Shown piece after piece: positions 1 through 11,075 of a DNA stretch of 64,000 nucleotides; positions within the stretch are counted from its first letter, which is position 1, and the number at the start of each line of letters is the position of its first letter. The position numbers and the translations under genes are program-made. The notes beneath the pieces were generated by a model, which had not been told where the DNA came from, made no database searches, and was given only the letters and a program-made list of their open reading frames with translations. Location of the stretch: NCBI GenBank assembly GCA_017591395.1, contig WEDG01007368.1:31558-95557 (forward strand). Reading direction: 5' to 3'. This DNA comes from Schistocephalus solidus. Taxonomy: Eukaryota > Platyhelminthes > Cestoda > Diphyllobothriidea > Diphyllobothriidae.

Positions 1-603
1 TAGTCCGTCGAAAGAGGTAGCAGCAATCACAGAAACATGGCTGTCACAGAACATGAGCGATTGCGAAGTAAATTTATTCGGATACCAGCTGTTCAGGAGA
101 GACCGCACCCACCTCTAGGGTGGAAAAAATGAAATGTATGTATCAAAGCAATTTCACAGTGTATGAAATGACGAAGAAGATTAGCAATGGTATTGAGGCT
201 ATTTGGCTGAAAATAAAGACGCGGGGAACGCAGTCCCTTGAAGTCATGACTTTCTACTGACCACCGGGGACAGACACTGACGCTGATACTTGATTGTTAG
301 ACAACATAAAGGAGATTAGAAGTTGACCTGATGTTGTTCTCATGGTTGACTTCAATGCACAGAGCATTCGATGGAACGATCTGCAGGCACAGAGCTCAAA
401 GTTTTCCTTCGATCATCGTCTGCTAAAGACAACACTTGAAGCTCTTTTCACCCAACATGTATTTGTTCCAACGAGAGTGCGTGGAGGACAACAGGCTAGT
501 TTTTTAGATCTCGTCTGGTCTAAAGATCCTGACAGTTTAGACGAGGTACACTGCCTACCTCCCCTTGGTCGAAGTCATCATGCAGTACTTTCATGGGAGT
601 ATG
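1..603 (+). pseudogene. Non-LTR retrotransposon endonuclease remnant (LINE-1)
   Basis: This is a decayed apurinic-type endonuclease domain of a LINE, read in the forward strand with stops and frameshifts. An ITETWLS motif, carrying the catalytic glutamate region, lies near positions 27-50. A YRPPG-like motif is near 255-275, with its tyrosine codon mutated to a stop. MVDFNAQ, equivalent to the usual GDFN box, begins at 342, and an SFLDLVW/SHHAVLSW tail runs to about 600. The fragment is open at the window edge, so its 5' end is not visible. At about 604 it joins antisense DNA of another LINE. It may be the upstream half of the element whose reverse transcriptase is at 11728-13440; that is inference. 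Confidence 0.75.
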
Positions 604-772
604 GTTTATATTCTGTGCCATCTGCAATAAATGAAACCAGGCCGAATCTATGGTGTGGAGAATTTTGCAAGATGTGAGCTAAGGCATCACGAATACACTG
701 GGATCTTCTCCTCTCCGGGAATGTCACTGAGTACTGGAATTTATTTAAGGAGTGTTTGTTTTTAGAATTTAA
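604..772 (-). mobile_element. Antisense LINE fragment, second copy of 11415-11572
   Basis: This stretch matches 11415-11572 almost base for base; it begins at the TTTATATTCTGTGCC motif and ends at GGAGTGTTTGTT. At 11.4 kb the same sequence is the 5' part of minus-strand LINE-3, the region just before the reverse transcriptase. Here it is fused to the forward endonuclease remnant, which produces a chimeric reading frame at 342-677 whose last 25 residues or so are antisense nonsense. Confidence 0.7.
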
Positions 773-958
773 GACTTTTTAGAATTTATATTTGGTTAGC
801 ACCGGGAAGGTACTGTCTAAGCAAACATTAGTAACGAAATAAAGTTATGACAATGTGTGCAGATAAAATGTACAAATTCATAAATTGTCCTGCTATGTCA
901 ACAGTTAGCAATGTTTTAAAATTAATGGTGAACTAGAAAAAATAGGCAGTGAAAAAAA

Positions 959-1022
959 ACTCCTACCATGAAAATGGAGGCAGAGTTCAATAGGCCTTCA
1001 TTTTCGAATGGAAGGTAGGAGA
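959..1022 (-). other. Hairpin in LINE-2 3' region
   Basis: On the forward strand the sequence is an A-run, CTCCTACC, a loop of about 46 bases, then GGTAGGAG and another A-run followed by CTGC. The stem is eight perfect pairs; the ATGG bases just inside do not pair cleanly. LINE-3 has the same arrangement at 4356-4387 with a different stem sequence, which suggests a preserved RNA structure near the 3' end of the transcript. Confidence 0.55.
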
Positions 1023-1368
1023 AAAAAACTGCTTAGGAAAAAATAGTCAGGTGGTAGAATAGGGTAAAACTGCAGTAGCATTTCAGAATGAGATAATGAA
1101 ACGTCGAGGTGATTCGTTCTTGATCACTTAGGCGTATGAAACAGAATCTCACGAAAATGCGTCAATGAACTTAAGTCCTCAGCATCATAGGATCCAGAAT
1201 TGAATTCTGATTATGGTATGTATCCAAAGAAACCGCAGCATTTAAGACTGTGGACCACCGAATTTGTACGTCCGAATGACGTCATCGTTTGGAGGACGGG
1301 TGATATAAGGAGACATTATAGTTCATGGGCGTCTCCAGGTAGCGTAAATATAGTTTCAAGAGGGTTAC

Positions 1369-4060
1369 TCAAATTCCCGATGGTCCTTTCTCCGAGTCAT
1401 GGGGGAAAGCTACTGGGAAAAAGATGAGGAAAATAAAAAGGTTAATAGAATCAGTGTTAAGATAAATGTGCAGTCTTCGCTTGAATGCAGATAGACTAGT
1501 TAACGACCTTATTTCAATTGGCAAGTTATTCCAAAGAAAAACTATACCTAGAAGCAAAGAAGAGAGAGCGTTTACACGTGGAGGATGCAGGGGGAGGTAT
1601 AATTAGTTCAGAATTTCTTAGGTTATAAGGAAGACTAACGGGGGGTAATGACAGGAAAGCTTTGGGAGAGTTGAACTATTATTAAGACGAAAAAGGAGAC
1701 AAAAAGCCTGCTTCAAGTCTCCTGACCCAAAGAAATTTTAGCTTCGTTAGCTGGCATCTTGTTGAGTAGGAAGTAGTTAAAAGAGTCGGATATAGGAGTT
1801 TTTTTTGTGAAATTTCTTTGAACATTTTCAATTTTTGAACGGCTAGATTCGTTCATCAAACCGAAGAAAGGACAGCAAAATTCAAGAATGGGAAGTACAA
1901 ACATACGATAAAGTCTTAATTTAATTTCAGGAAGGTAGAAATTATAAGAAATAAAGCCGCAAATCTGAGCAGCTTTGGCCGTAATTCTATCGGCATGAGG
2001 CGAAAGATCTAATTTATTGGTGTAGCTTAAGCCCAAGTCCTTGATGGAGGAACATTCAATCATATGGCAACCTTCAAAGATAAGAGGTTGCGGCAGCCTT
2101 ACAGGCCCAAAAACTCATGTAGCGACACTTAGTAGGTGAGAACTCCATTAGCCATGTGGAGCTCCAGGCCGAAAGAGCGTCTAAGTCTGAATGAATTTGT
2201 TCTAGGCACCGTTCGGTTGTAGAGTTAGAGAAAGAATAAACGCATTTGAGATCATCAGCATAAATAAAAAGATTGAGAATGTTTAACTATCGATGAAATA
2301 TCATTTATATACAGTAAGAACAACAAAGGACCTAATACGGTACCTTGAAGGACACCACTGACAATCGGGGGTAGGACTTGAGTACGAGGACCCTACTAAA
2401 ACTTTTTGTTTTCGATCATTTAGGTATGATCTAATAAAGTCAGTAAGGGGACTACGGAATCCTATAGCTTCTAGTTTAGCTAGAAGTCGTTTATGAGGCA
2501 CCTTATCGAATGCCTTACTAAGATCAAAATAGATAACTACTACAGATAGATGATCATTACGAAGAGAGGTTAGTAGATTTTAGAAAAGACATGTGGCAGG
2601 TTTCACAAGAACGGTCCGGTAAGAAGCCGTGTTGGGATAAGTTGATAATTTTATTGCTTATGCAAAAAAATCCGTGATTTGTTTTGCAATTAGTTTTTCG
2701 AAGAGTTTAGCAAGAGAGGGCGTTTTATGAACACCGCGATAGTTATGAATGTCCGAGCGGGAACCAGATTTAAAAAAACTGGTATTATAATAGAAGTTTT
2801 CCAATAATCGGGGAAGAAACCATTTACGAGAAATACTGGAGTATAATTTGCTTAGTAAAGGTGGAAAATCCCTTAACTGTTTAATAAGTGAGTTTGGAAT
2901 GTTATCAGTTCCAACTGAATGTGAATTTTTTAGGTGAGCTATTTCTTTTTGAATACATGAAGGCGAGAAATTAATAGTTGTTAGAAGTGAATTTGAAAGC
3001 AGAGGAATTGTGGGAGTGGGGCTAGTTTCAGTGGTAAAGTGGTTGGCAAAAACGAGTTTAACAATTCTGCTTTGCCCAAATCATCTGTAACAAATTTTCT
3101 GTTACAGTCGAGTAAGGGCGGAGTTACATTCAGCCGCTTAGCCGATGACCGAACATGAAAGATTTGAGCAACAGATTTGGATGAATTGGCATCACTTAGT
3201 GCCCGAGACTCCCTACGCTTATCTCGCGCGAGCCTTATTCTCGATGCTAATTCAAATATTTGTGCAATCCTTAAATGAACTGACAAAGAGCTTTTAGATG
3301 AATCTTTAAGTTGCTTTCGTAATTTTTTAAGTCTGTTCTGGAGAAAATGCGGAATAGTAGAAGAAGCTGAATGTGAATTAAAAATCTTAAACGGGATAAA
3401 AGACTGGATTTTTTCTGTGAGGCTCTGCAATAGCTCACGGAAAAAGTTTAGATCGTTGATTGAGAATATGCTATGCCAATCTAGAGTGCTTACGAAATTA
3501 TTTACTGTTTCATGGTTTATGTTAGCAAAGTCGAGGTTATTGCATTTAAACTCAGGCTTCGTAAGAAGGGGAATTGGAAAACAACAGTGAATTATTGCGT
3601 GATCACTTGTAAATAGATCATGATGGAAATTCATTAAGAGAGGGTGAACATCGTTTGTAAAAATTAAATCTAAAATGTTGTCATTTCTAGTAACTGATCT
3701 GACCAGTTGGGACATGTTTGAAAAGTTAATAGTATCGACCAATTTCTGATGTTAAGGCGGAGAGGAATTGGCCTGCCAGTCAATGTCTGGCAGATTAAAA
3801 TCGCCTACGATTATTTTGACATCAAACTGAGTGTCTGCAACTTTTTCAAATAGTTCACAGAGCTCGCTTTCATTGCCAGAATAACACGGAGGATTATAGA
3901 CACAGCCAATTACCGCTTTTTTATTGTGCGGGAGGATGACTGAAGCAAAGCATACATTTCCAGAAAAAAAGACGAAATGTTCAGATGAAAAGGAAATGTA
4001 CAAAGGATGACTTAATATAAAGGAGGCAACCACCGCCACGTTTTTCAGCGCGGTCTTGTC
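1369..4060 (-). pseudogene. LINE-2 endonuclease-reverse transcriptase remains
   Basis: Fragments in several frames together make a non-LTR polyprotein. At 4039-3752 is the endonuclease middle with a YNPPCYSG motif and IIVGDFNLPDIDW, including the catalytic aspartate. At 3742-2981 are its C-terminus (DLIFTND, TSDHAIIHC) and the linker. At 2501-2301 is a reverse transcriptase palm segment (VPHKRLLAKLE, SYLNDRKQKV) that leads into a broken GVPQG-type box. At 2063-1713 is the post-catalytic region with the YRMFVLPILEFCCP and IENVQRNFTKK motifs. At 1557-1369 is the usual C-terminal WNNLPIEIRSL...FKRRL block. I see stops and frame changes between all of these pieces. Confidence 0.75.
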
Positions 4061-4109
4061 GGTACAAATTGAAATTATCTATAGCAAGCGTCGAGTCAGA
4101 AATAAAATA

Positions 4110-4263
4110 AATCTAATAAAATGCCACCGTCCAATGAAAATGTAGCCTTGCAAGCATACAAAACTCAAAGGAACAAGGTTAAAAGCTTGATCTTCAAAAG
4201 CCGACCGGATCACGAGTGGGATTTGCACCAGCGAGCAGTTCACAAACCCAAATTGCCCTACAG
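4110..4263 (+). repeat. 154-bp direct repeat flanking LINE-3 (left copy)
   Basis: This segment is repeated at 11574-11727 with only two one-base homopolymer differences. It encodes part of a LINE linker (NVALQAYKTQRNKVK, like the basic region between endonuclease and reverse transcriptase). It flanks the composite insertion LINE-3 plus LTR element, so it reads as a very long target-site duplication in the host LINE. Confidence 0.7.
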
Positions 4264-4355
4264 ATTTATTTATTTATTTATTTATTTATTGCCAGTTTAC
4301 AGGCAAGGTCAAAAGGGATATATACAGTAGGGGGTCCAGCTGACAGTGAAAAAAA

Positions 4356-4387
4356 CTCCTGATCGTTCTTTAAGGTATTTTCAGGAG
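4356..4387 (-). other. Hairpin in LINE-3 3' region
   Basis: On the forward strand an A-run is followed by CTCCTGA, an 18-base loop, then TCAGGAG and a second A-run ending CTGCAG. The seven-base stem is perfect. Position and A-run flanks match the LINE-2 hairpin at 959-1022 while the inner stem bases differ and still pair. Confidence 0.55.
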
Positions 4388-4719
4388 AAAAAACTGCAGC
4401 TTGTTGAACAGATTAAAGTTTAGGACAGGGAACTGTTGACACAGGTGCACAGTGTAGTACTTCTCCTTTCGGTGTTGTGGATCTGGTCTTCTGTACTAGC
4501 AGCAAGTATGCCGGCGAGCGGCTGCTAGCTGTAGACTGAGGAATAACCCGATTACGGCCTGCAGAGCCAGCAACATTGCCTTCAGCATGAAGTCCGGCAT
4601 AGGATTCAGAGTCCGTGGACGCCATCAGAACGGAAAAGAGCTTCCAGAGAATCAGCACCCAAAAATTCGCGGAAGGTGTCCTGAATGTAGAAAACTAGTG
4701 ACAGCTCTCGTAAACCAAA

Positions 4720-5673
4720 GGATAGTTTTGCTGAATTTTAATACTTCTGGGTAGTTTATTCCAGATTGCTATAGCGTTTACCGAAAAAACTGACGGTATT
4801 TAACGGTGCGTGCCAAAGGAAGAAATAAGAATACATCTCTATGATTGGTGCGCCGACAGTGATCGAGCTGCCTCAGGGATGTAAGGGGGTTAAAGGTAAA
4901 ACCGTTTAAAAGCTTGAACAGTAAAAATAGTCCCTTCTGTAATCTACGAAGCCACAACGGGTCGAGGCTTGTAAGCTCACAGCGTTGTTGGTAGGACAGG
5001 TTTCTGTGCTCTGAAGTAATAACTCTTTTAGTAAAGAAGTGCTGGACTGATTCTATCTTCCTCCGTTCACTCACGTGCAGAAGGCTAAATAGAAACGAGC
5101 AGTATTCCAGACTAGGTCTGACATACATTTTATAAAGGCTGGTCCTAATATTGAGGGTTTTAAAATTTCTGAGAATAAACCCAGTGGTTTGGCGTGCTTT
5201 AGAGACAATCAGGGCGCAGTGCTCTGACAGATTAAGACTATTAGAATATGATATGCCCAGATCCGTTATAAACCCGGGCACATTTTAAGTCATGACCGTC
5301 TATGCTTAGATGAGGCTGATGGTTGTCACAACTAACCATAACGGAGCATTTTGTGCCAAGAGAGCGAAAGGCGCCATGTGCGACACCACTGAGCGAAGGC
5401 TTGAAGATCCTTTTTAAGAGCTCAAGCACAATGTGGCGATCGACCGGTTTTATAACGATAGGCAACTTTTTAAATCATCAGCGTACCTAAAGGGCCTACC
5501 ATACTGAAAACAATCAGGAACATCGTTCACAAAAAGGCAAAATAGAAGCGGGCCGAGTACACTACCCTGAATAACGCCACTCCTCACGTGCGTGGGGTTG
5601 GAGATAACATCGAAATTTTTACCCGTTGTGCGCGATCATTCAAATAGGAGGATATTAAGTTCAGAAGCTTGTT
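4720..5673 (-). pseudogene. LINE-3 reverse transcriptase, C-terminal half
   Basis: From 5673 downward the minus strand encodes the palm of a non-LTR reverse transcriptase: SSYLNDR, then GVIQGSVLGPLLFCLFVND near 5590-5530 and the catalytic YADD box near 5485. A frameshift follows. An open segment at 5281-4778 then carries DLGISYSNSLNLSEH, YKMYVRPSLEYCS and IESVQHFFTKRV, the standard post-catalytic motifs. The C-terminal AIWNKLPRSI block is near 4770-4740. The retained YADD box and few lesions suggest a fairly young copy. Confidence 0.8.
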
Positions 5674-6188
5674 TGTAAAGATGGAATCAACGTTTTTGAT
5701 TTTCTCTTATAGCCCAAATTACTAGCAGATTACTCCAGTAGCCCAGATTACTAGCGCCAGCCTGAAAGTCTATAAAAATATTAACTCTTAACCCTATTGG
5801 TTGTTTTTCGTGTGATTTACGCATACCCATTGGTCTATTCTATGTAAAACCTATCAAATCGTCTGGAGAACATGACATAAATACCGAGGAGAATTGAGGA
5901 GCTCATCACTTTGGACCGGAGACCGCTCTCTGACGCTTCTCCAGCCATCGCCTCTCCTTCTCCACGGACCTCCCGAAGATTCTCCCCAGGACAGCCAATC
6001 CCTACCAAAGGATTCTCCAAGTCAGCCAATCCCTACCATAGGATCCTCCCAGGACCAAGCCCCAAATACAGTTCCAATTTTATAGCTTCAACTAAACCCC
6101 TAAACTCTTCCCTTGCCTACTGCCTTGTTCTCTTGGGCGTCGTTATTAATTTGGGATTCGTCGCGTATCTAATACAGGGTCGGTTACA
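5674..6188 (+). repeat. 5' LTR
   Basis: The LTR starts TGTAAAGATGG and ends CGGTTACA, with short inverted termini TGTAA/TTACA. It matches 10565-11075 along its full length. About eleven differences are visible and most are one- to three-base indels, often in homopolymers. It should hold the promoter and polyadenylation signals, which I did not map. Confidence 0.9.
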
Positions 6189-6192
6189 TTTT

Positions 6193-6210
6193 TGGTGGCA
6201 GCGGTGGGAT
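6193..6210 (+). other. Probable primer binding site
   Basis: Four bases after the 5' LTR the sequence reads TGGTGGCAGCGGTGGGAT. It begins TGG, as expected for complementarity to the CCA end of a tRNA primer, and sits where a primer binding site belongs. I cannot name the tRNA from sequence alone. Confidence 0.6.
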
Positions 6211-6215
6211 TCACC

Positions 6216-7211
6216 ATGTCCGACGACCTGATCACAAGATTAGTCCAGGCAATGGAGCGAGTATCAACTTCTGGAGGTCGTCCACCCAAGCCGGAGAGGC
6301 TGACCGTGTATGATGACTACGACTTATGGGAGGACCGAATGAAAGGTCTACCTAGAGGCCGTAGACGAAGGCGCCCGCCCAGCCGCCATCCTGGGACGAT
6401 TAGACAATGAAGTATACACGGTGGCCAGGGCTGCTAACCTTACAGCGTCGCTCACCCCCGCGACAATCTTCGAGCGTCTGCGGCGCGAGTTCGGACGGTC
6501 GTCGATGCCCTGGGTTGCCCGCGCCGCCCTCAAAAGCCGCCGACAACACGCGGGCGAGGTCTGTCGTGGACTTCCAGCGACATCTCTCGCGTCCTGGCCC
6601 GTCAAGCCTACCCCTACCGAGTCCTTCACCGAGCTCGAGGCCCAGAATTCTGGAGAACTTTGTCGACGGGATCTCTCTCCTGAGATCAGGCGCCGATTCC
6701 TCCGCGACCCCCAGCAGCATCAAGGTTTGCCTCGATATTGCTCGGCGAGAGGAGGCCATTTATGCACGGCTTGTCCCTTGGTCCAGTCTCCTCCCCATCA
6801 GCCTACGGATTTCATCAAGCTTCTGCCGCCATACAGGACGCTCCAGTCGATGTCTTTCGCCATGGGACAGCGACAGAGCCGTGACGTCGGCACGCAAACG
6901 GCCCAATGGCAGTGGGGCCCTCCTCAGCCCACTCCTTGGCGTAGCTCTCCACAACCCCAAACTCAGGTGGCGCGGCCCTCCCAGCCGACCTCTGCTTGGC
7001 GAGGCTCTCCACAGTCTCCTCGACGCGGGAACTGGAGGCAACAACGCGGTCGTCCGACCCGCCCTCCACCTTCCCCAGGTGTTCATGTGATCACCTCAGG
7101 TGAGGAAGAAGACCTTGGTAAGTGCATATTCATATCTGATATGCTTGTTGCAAACGTAGGTTACATACCACACTACCCTCCCGCCATAGATGCAGCCACT
7201 AGGAAATACTA
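6216..7211 (+). pseudogene. LTR element gag region
   Basis: The start codon at 6216 follows the primer site by a few bases. The first 43 residues or so (MSDDLITRLVQAM..., YDDYDLWEDRMK) are in one frame. A frameshift near 6345 moves the rest to another frame from 6421, where AANLTASLTPATIFERL and SSMPWVARAALKSRRQ are read. Further shifts occur near 6600-6700, since gag-like segments appear in two overlapping frames. The position before the protease and the sequence type suggest capsid. I found no clear CCHC zinc knuckle before 7210. Confidence 0.65.
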
Positions 7212-10200
7212 AGTTGCCATGCTTAGTTGATTCAGGAGCCGGCTGCTCCATTATTAGGCAGAACATTTTCATTCAACTTCCAGGCTGGGAGTGGAAGTAT
7301 TGCACAAAAGCCTAAGGTTAGCCTAGAAGACGGCCAACGAGCCACATTACGACACAAAGGCATATGATAGAGCTTAGTTTGGAGATAGGTGACCTTATTT
7401 TTGTTCATAAGTTCGTTGTCTGTCCTGACATTTGCCTAGGACTGCATATTAGGTGCTGATTTTCTTCATGCTTTTTAAATGTTCCTAGACTTTAACGTTA
7501 ACACTCTCCATGTCGGTGGTACTAAGGTGCCTTTCCGACCGAGTACCGGTTGAGTCAACCTGTAATTAATGCATTCAAGTTAGAAGATGTCAATAATTTT
7601 AGTGCCCCCTAATCTTGACAAGAATAGCTCGTCTAGGTTATGTAGTTTAATAGAGAGTTTAAAGATATCTTCGATTGGGACGGCCGTTCACTCCGGACGT
7701 ACTAATGTGGCCAGCATGAGATTGATACAGGTGTGACTCGGCCCACGAAGATTCCTCCTAGGCGATTACCCGTGTTCTACCAGACACAGTTAAAAAGCCA
7801 TGATCGATGATATGTTAGACCGGAAAATTATCAGGCCGTCCAATTCACCTTGGTCATCTCCGGTCGTGTTAGTTGGTGAAGAAGGATGGCACTATGTGGT
7901 TATGTGTTGACTATCGCAAATTAAATGCAGTAACAACTAAGGATTCTTTTCCCTCTGCCCAGGATTGATGCCACCCTAGATGCCCTTTCGGGTAATCAGG
8001 TATTCTCACTTTAGATCTAGCAGCCGGTTACTGGCAAGTAGAAGTGCGACCCATTGACGAGAGAAGACTGCTTTCGCAGTCCCCTCGGGTCTTTACGAGT
8101 TTGAGACAATGCCTTTTGGCCTAGCTAATGCTCCCCAGTACGTTTCAACGGCTAATGAATCAAGTCCTGGCTCAACTCATTCCCAAGTCATGCCTAGTTT
8201 ATATGGATGACATAATTGTTCTTAGTAAGGATTTTTGATAGTCATATTAGCAATGTCCGTGCTGTGTTTACCAGTTTCAGACAGGCTGGTCTCACCCTTA
8301 AGCCCTGTAAATGTGTTTTTATTAGACCTCGTGTGTCAAGTTTTTAGGGCATGTAGTCTCGGCCTCTGGCATAGAAACGGACGAGGATAAAGTTAGGCAG
8401 ATCCGCGAGTGGCCCACCCCTATGGACGTAACTGAAGTCCGCAGTTTTCTAGGATTGGCTTCCTACTATCGAAGATTTATTAAAGACTATGCTCACCTAG
8501 CTGGTCCGCTTCATGCTGACCCAGAAGGAAGTACACTTAAGTGGACGGCTGGCTGTACTGGTAGCTTCCAGACGTTGAAGGATAAGTTGTGCACTACTCC
8601 TATTTTAGTTTTTCCTGACACAAGCAATGACGCCAGGAAATTTATTCTAGATACCGATGCTAGTGACACTGCCATAGGCGCCGTCCTATCCCAGCAACAA
8701 CCAGATGGTACAGAGGGGCGTCATTAAGTATCTAAGCCGATCCCCCGACAAAGGCCGAACGCCGTTACTGTGTGACCAGAAGGGAGATGCTCGCACTCAC
8801 CGCGCCCCCGTGGAGGAATGCCGGCCATACCTCCAATACCGGCGCCTTTTATCGTGCGCACGGATCATAGCTCTCTGACCTGGTTGCAGAACTTTAAGAA
8901 TGCTGAAGGGACAGGTCGCTAGGTGGCAGAGAGACTAGCCGGGTATGAGTTCGAATGCGTATACCGTCCAGGACGTCAGCACAATGCTGATGCTCTCTCG
9001 AAAGCCCTACCGTCCCCATGGCGAATGTCCATCATGTACGGACATTAACATTAGTGCCGTGTCACTACAAGACGACCAAAGCCGTCTTTGGGCTCAAAGC
9101 GCAGCAAGGAGATCTCATATTGGCCCGATATATCATAGGAAGTTAAGTGGTTCTCGACCACTTAGTGCAGCTGAACTGAGAGGCCATAGCTATGAGACGC
9201 GTTGCTTGCACACGGTGTGGGACAAACTATTTATGGATAATGACGTTTTGTTCTATCGCGATGGCGAACAATACCCGCGACGTATTCTTCTACCCTTATC
9301 CATGGTAGACGAGGTTCTTAATAGAATCCACACACAGTTGGGGCACGTGGGCATCCATAAGACCGAGTGGGCCCTTAGGCGCCGATACTACTGGCCTAAC
9401 TTGAAGCGGTCAGTGTGGAACTTTATTCGGTATTGCACCTTGTGCAATCAGATCAAACCGCCACGACAGCTGAATAGGGCTGCTCTTCAGCCTATTCTGA
9501 CGGGATACCCCAACGAACGTGTAGGCGTTGACTTAGTGGGACCACTACCGCCATCAGTTCGGGGCAACCGATATATTCTAGTGATGGTTGATTTCTTTAC
9601 CAAAAATGGCTGAAGCGGAACCCCTTCCCAACATGTCGGCTGACACTGTTGCTCAGGCCATCTTTAGCAATTGGGTATGTAGATGGGGCGCACCAGAACA
9701 GATCCATTCGGATCGAGGGTCCTCGTTTGAAAACGCGGTCCTTCACAGTCTGTGCAAATACTTAAAGGTCAATAAGACGCGCACCACGGCTTACCACCCG
9801 CAAGGAAACGGTCAAGTGGAGCGGACGAATAGGACGCTAGTTGGCTTACTAAAGGCTTTTGTAGATCGTCAGGCTCCCTTCACGTGGGATGATGCGTTGC
9901 CAGCGTGCATGCTTGCATACCGGTCCACGGTTCACTCTTCGACACAACAGACGCCTTTTGCACTCACCTGTGGTCGTGAAATGCGAATACCAGAGGATCT
10001 ACAGGTACCTCTTGAGAATAATCAAATACCGGTTGGATCTTACGTCGCTGCACTCCATAAGAAAATGCGTATAGCCACTGAGGAAGCACGGATACACTTA
10101 CAAGGAGCCCAGAGGCACCAAAAGGAACACTATGACAGGCTGGCACATGGGTGTCCATATGATGTCGGTGATGTGGTTTGGCTTAGGGAGCATGCGACTC

Positions 10201-10400
10201 CCCAAGGATTACCGAGTAAGTTAGAAGTGGACTGGTCAGGGCCATATACCGTCACAAGAATGCTCTCTGATACGACCTGCGTCATTCAAGATCGAAATCG
10301 ACCTTTCACCTCTGAATTCACGGTTCACTTTAATAGACTTAAACTGGGGGAGAGGCCAATGGAAGATAACCGCAGAGCAGAACGCCCAGGCGATGCAGTG
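7206..10400 (+). pseudogene. LTR element pol: protease, RT, RNase H, integrase
   Basis: Motifs occur in order but in shifting frames. The protease LVDSGAGCS is near 7225-7255. Reverse transcriptase blocks are MWLCVDYRKLN near 7890, STLDLAAGYWQVE near 8005-8045, TMPFGLANAP near 8106 and the catalytic YMDDIIVL near 8200. RNase H is at 8422-8727 with [18 protein letters not shown]. The integrase zinc-binding H-H-C-C region (HTQLGHVG...CTLCNQI) lies near 9325-9455. The catalytic core has VGVDLVGPLPP, HSDRGSSFENAV and GNGQVERTNRTL, giving the D, D and E residues. A frameshift at about 9600 splits the core. The C-terminal GDVVWLREH domain ends near 10400. Confidence 0.9.
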
Positions 10401-10552
10401 CGTTGCGTAGATCACGAGGGGTCGAGAGGTGGGTTGAAATCCCGCGAAGGTGGAGAAGAAACCGTAATGCCTTATAACATTCAAAAATTCAAGGACTCCG
10501 TGCGTTTGCGAAATGACGATTGAGCTCGCTGAGGACAGCGAAAAGCTTTACG

Positions 10553-10564
10553 CAGGAGGGGCAA
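10553..10564 (+). other. Polypurine tract
   Basis: CAGGAGGGGCAA lies directly before the 3' LTR and is almost all purine. This is the expected site of plus-strand priming. Confidence 0.7.
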
Positions 10565-11075
10565 TGTAAAAGATGGAATCAAAGTTTTTCGATTTTCTCT
10601 TATAGCCCAAATTACTAGCAGATTACTCCAGTAGCCCAGATTACTAGCGCCAGCCTGAAAGTCTATAAAATATTAACTCTTAACCCTATTGGTTGTTTTC
10701 GTGTGATTTACGCATACCCATTGGTCTATTCTATGTAAACCTATCAAATCGTCTGGAGAACATGACATAAATACCGAGGAGAATTGAGGCTCATCACTTT
10801 GGACCGGAGACCGCTCTCTGACGCTTCTCCAGCCATCGCCTCTCCTTCTCCACGGACCTCCCGAAGATTCTCCCCAGGACAGCCAATCCCTACCAAAGGA
10901 TTCTCCAAGTCAGCCAATCCCTACCAAAGGATCCTCCCAGGACCAAGCCCCAAATACAGTTCCAATTTATAGCTTCAACTAAACCCTAACTCTTCCCCTT
11001 GCCTACTGCCTTGTTCTCTCTTGGGCGTCGTTATTAATTTGGGATTCGTCGCGTATCTAATACGGGTCGGTTACA
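10565..11075 (+). repeat. 3' LTR
   Basis: This is the direct copy of the 5' LTR, starting TGTAAAAGATGG and ending GGTTACA, and followed by the target duplication TGTT at 11076. Confidence 0.9.

Larger units (their letters stand above)
940..4109 (-). mobile_element. LINE-2, non-LTR retrotransposon
   Basis: A minus-strand LINE runs from an endonuclease start near 4050 down to a 3' untranslated region near 940. Order on the minus strand is endonuclease, linker, reverse transcriptase, C-terminal region, then a 3' region with a hairpin at 959-1022. The 5' junction abuts the 154-bp repeat at 4110. The exact 3' end is uncertain; A/T-rich sequence at 773-940 may belong to it. The coding part is broken in many places, so the element is dead as read. 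Confidence 0.7.
4264..5673 (-). mobile_element. LINE-3, 3' part (interrupted by LTR element)
   Basis: This is the 3' half of a minus-strand LINE; the other half is at 11076-11573. The left end is a run of about seven ATTT units at 4264-4290, which on the minus strand is an AAAT-type 3' tail. Next come a short 3' region with a hairpin and then coding sequence. The Ty3/gypsy element begins at 5674. Joining the two halves with one copy of the 4-bp duplication restores the reverse transcriptase frame across the junction. Confidence 0.8.
5674..11075 (+). mobile_element. Ty3/gypsy-type LTR retrotransposon, nearly complete
   Basis: The element is 5.4 kb with direct LTRs of 515 and 511 bp that begin TGTAAA and end TTACA. 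It is flanked by a 4-bp target duplication, TGTT, at 5670-5673 and 11076-11079. Internally it has a gag region, then protease, reverse transcriptase, RNase H and integrase in that order, which is the Ty3/gypsy order. No envelope gene is seen. The insertion splits LINE-3. The reading frames are broken several times, so the copy is defective as read; the LTRs differ mostly by short indels, which points to recent insertion and possibly sequence error. Confidence 0.9.

Noticed and set aside
342..677. A single 111-residue protein
   Set aside because: The last 25 residues or so are antisense to a LINE reverse transcriptase region; the frame is a chance fusion across a junction.
6348..7086. Several long minus-strand frames opposite gag
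   Set aside because: They mirror the GC-rich gag coding strand and have no motif; the plus strand has capsid-like sequence in the right place.
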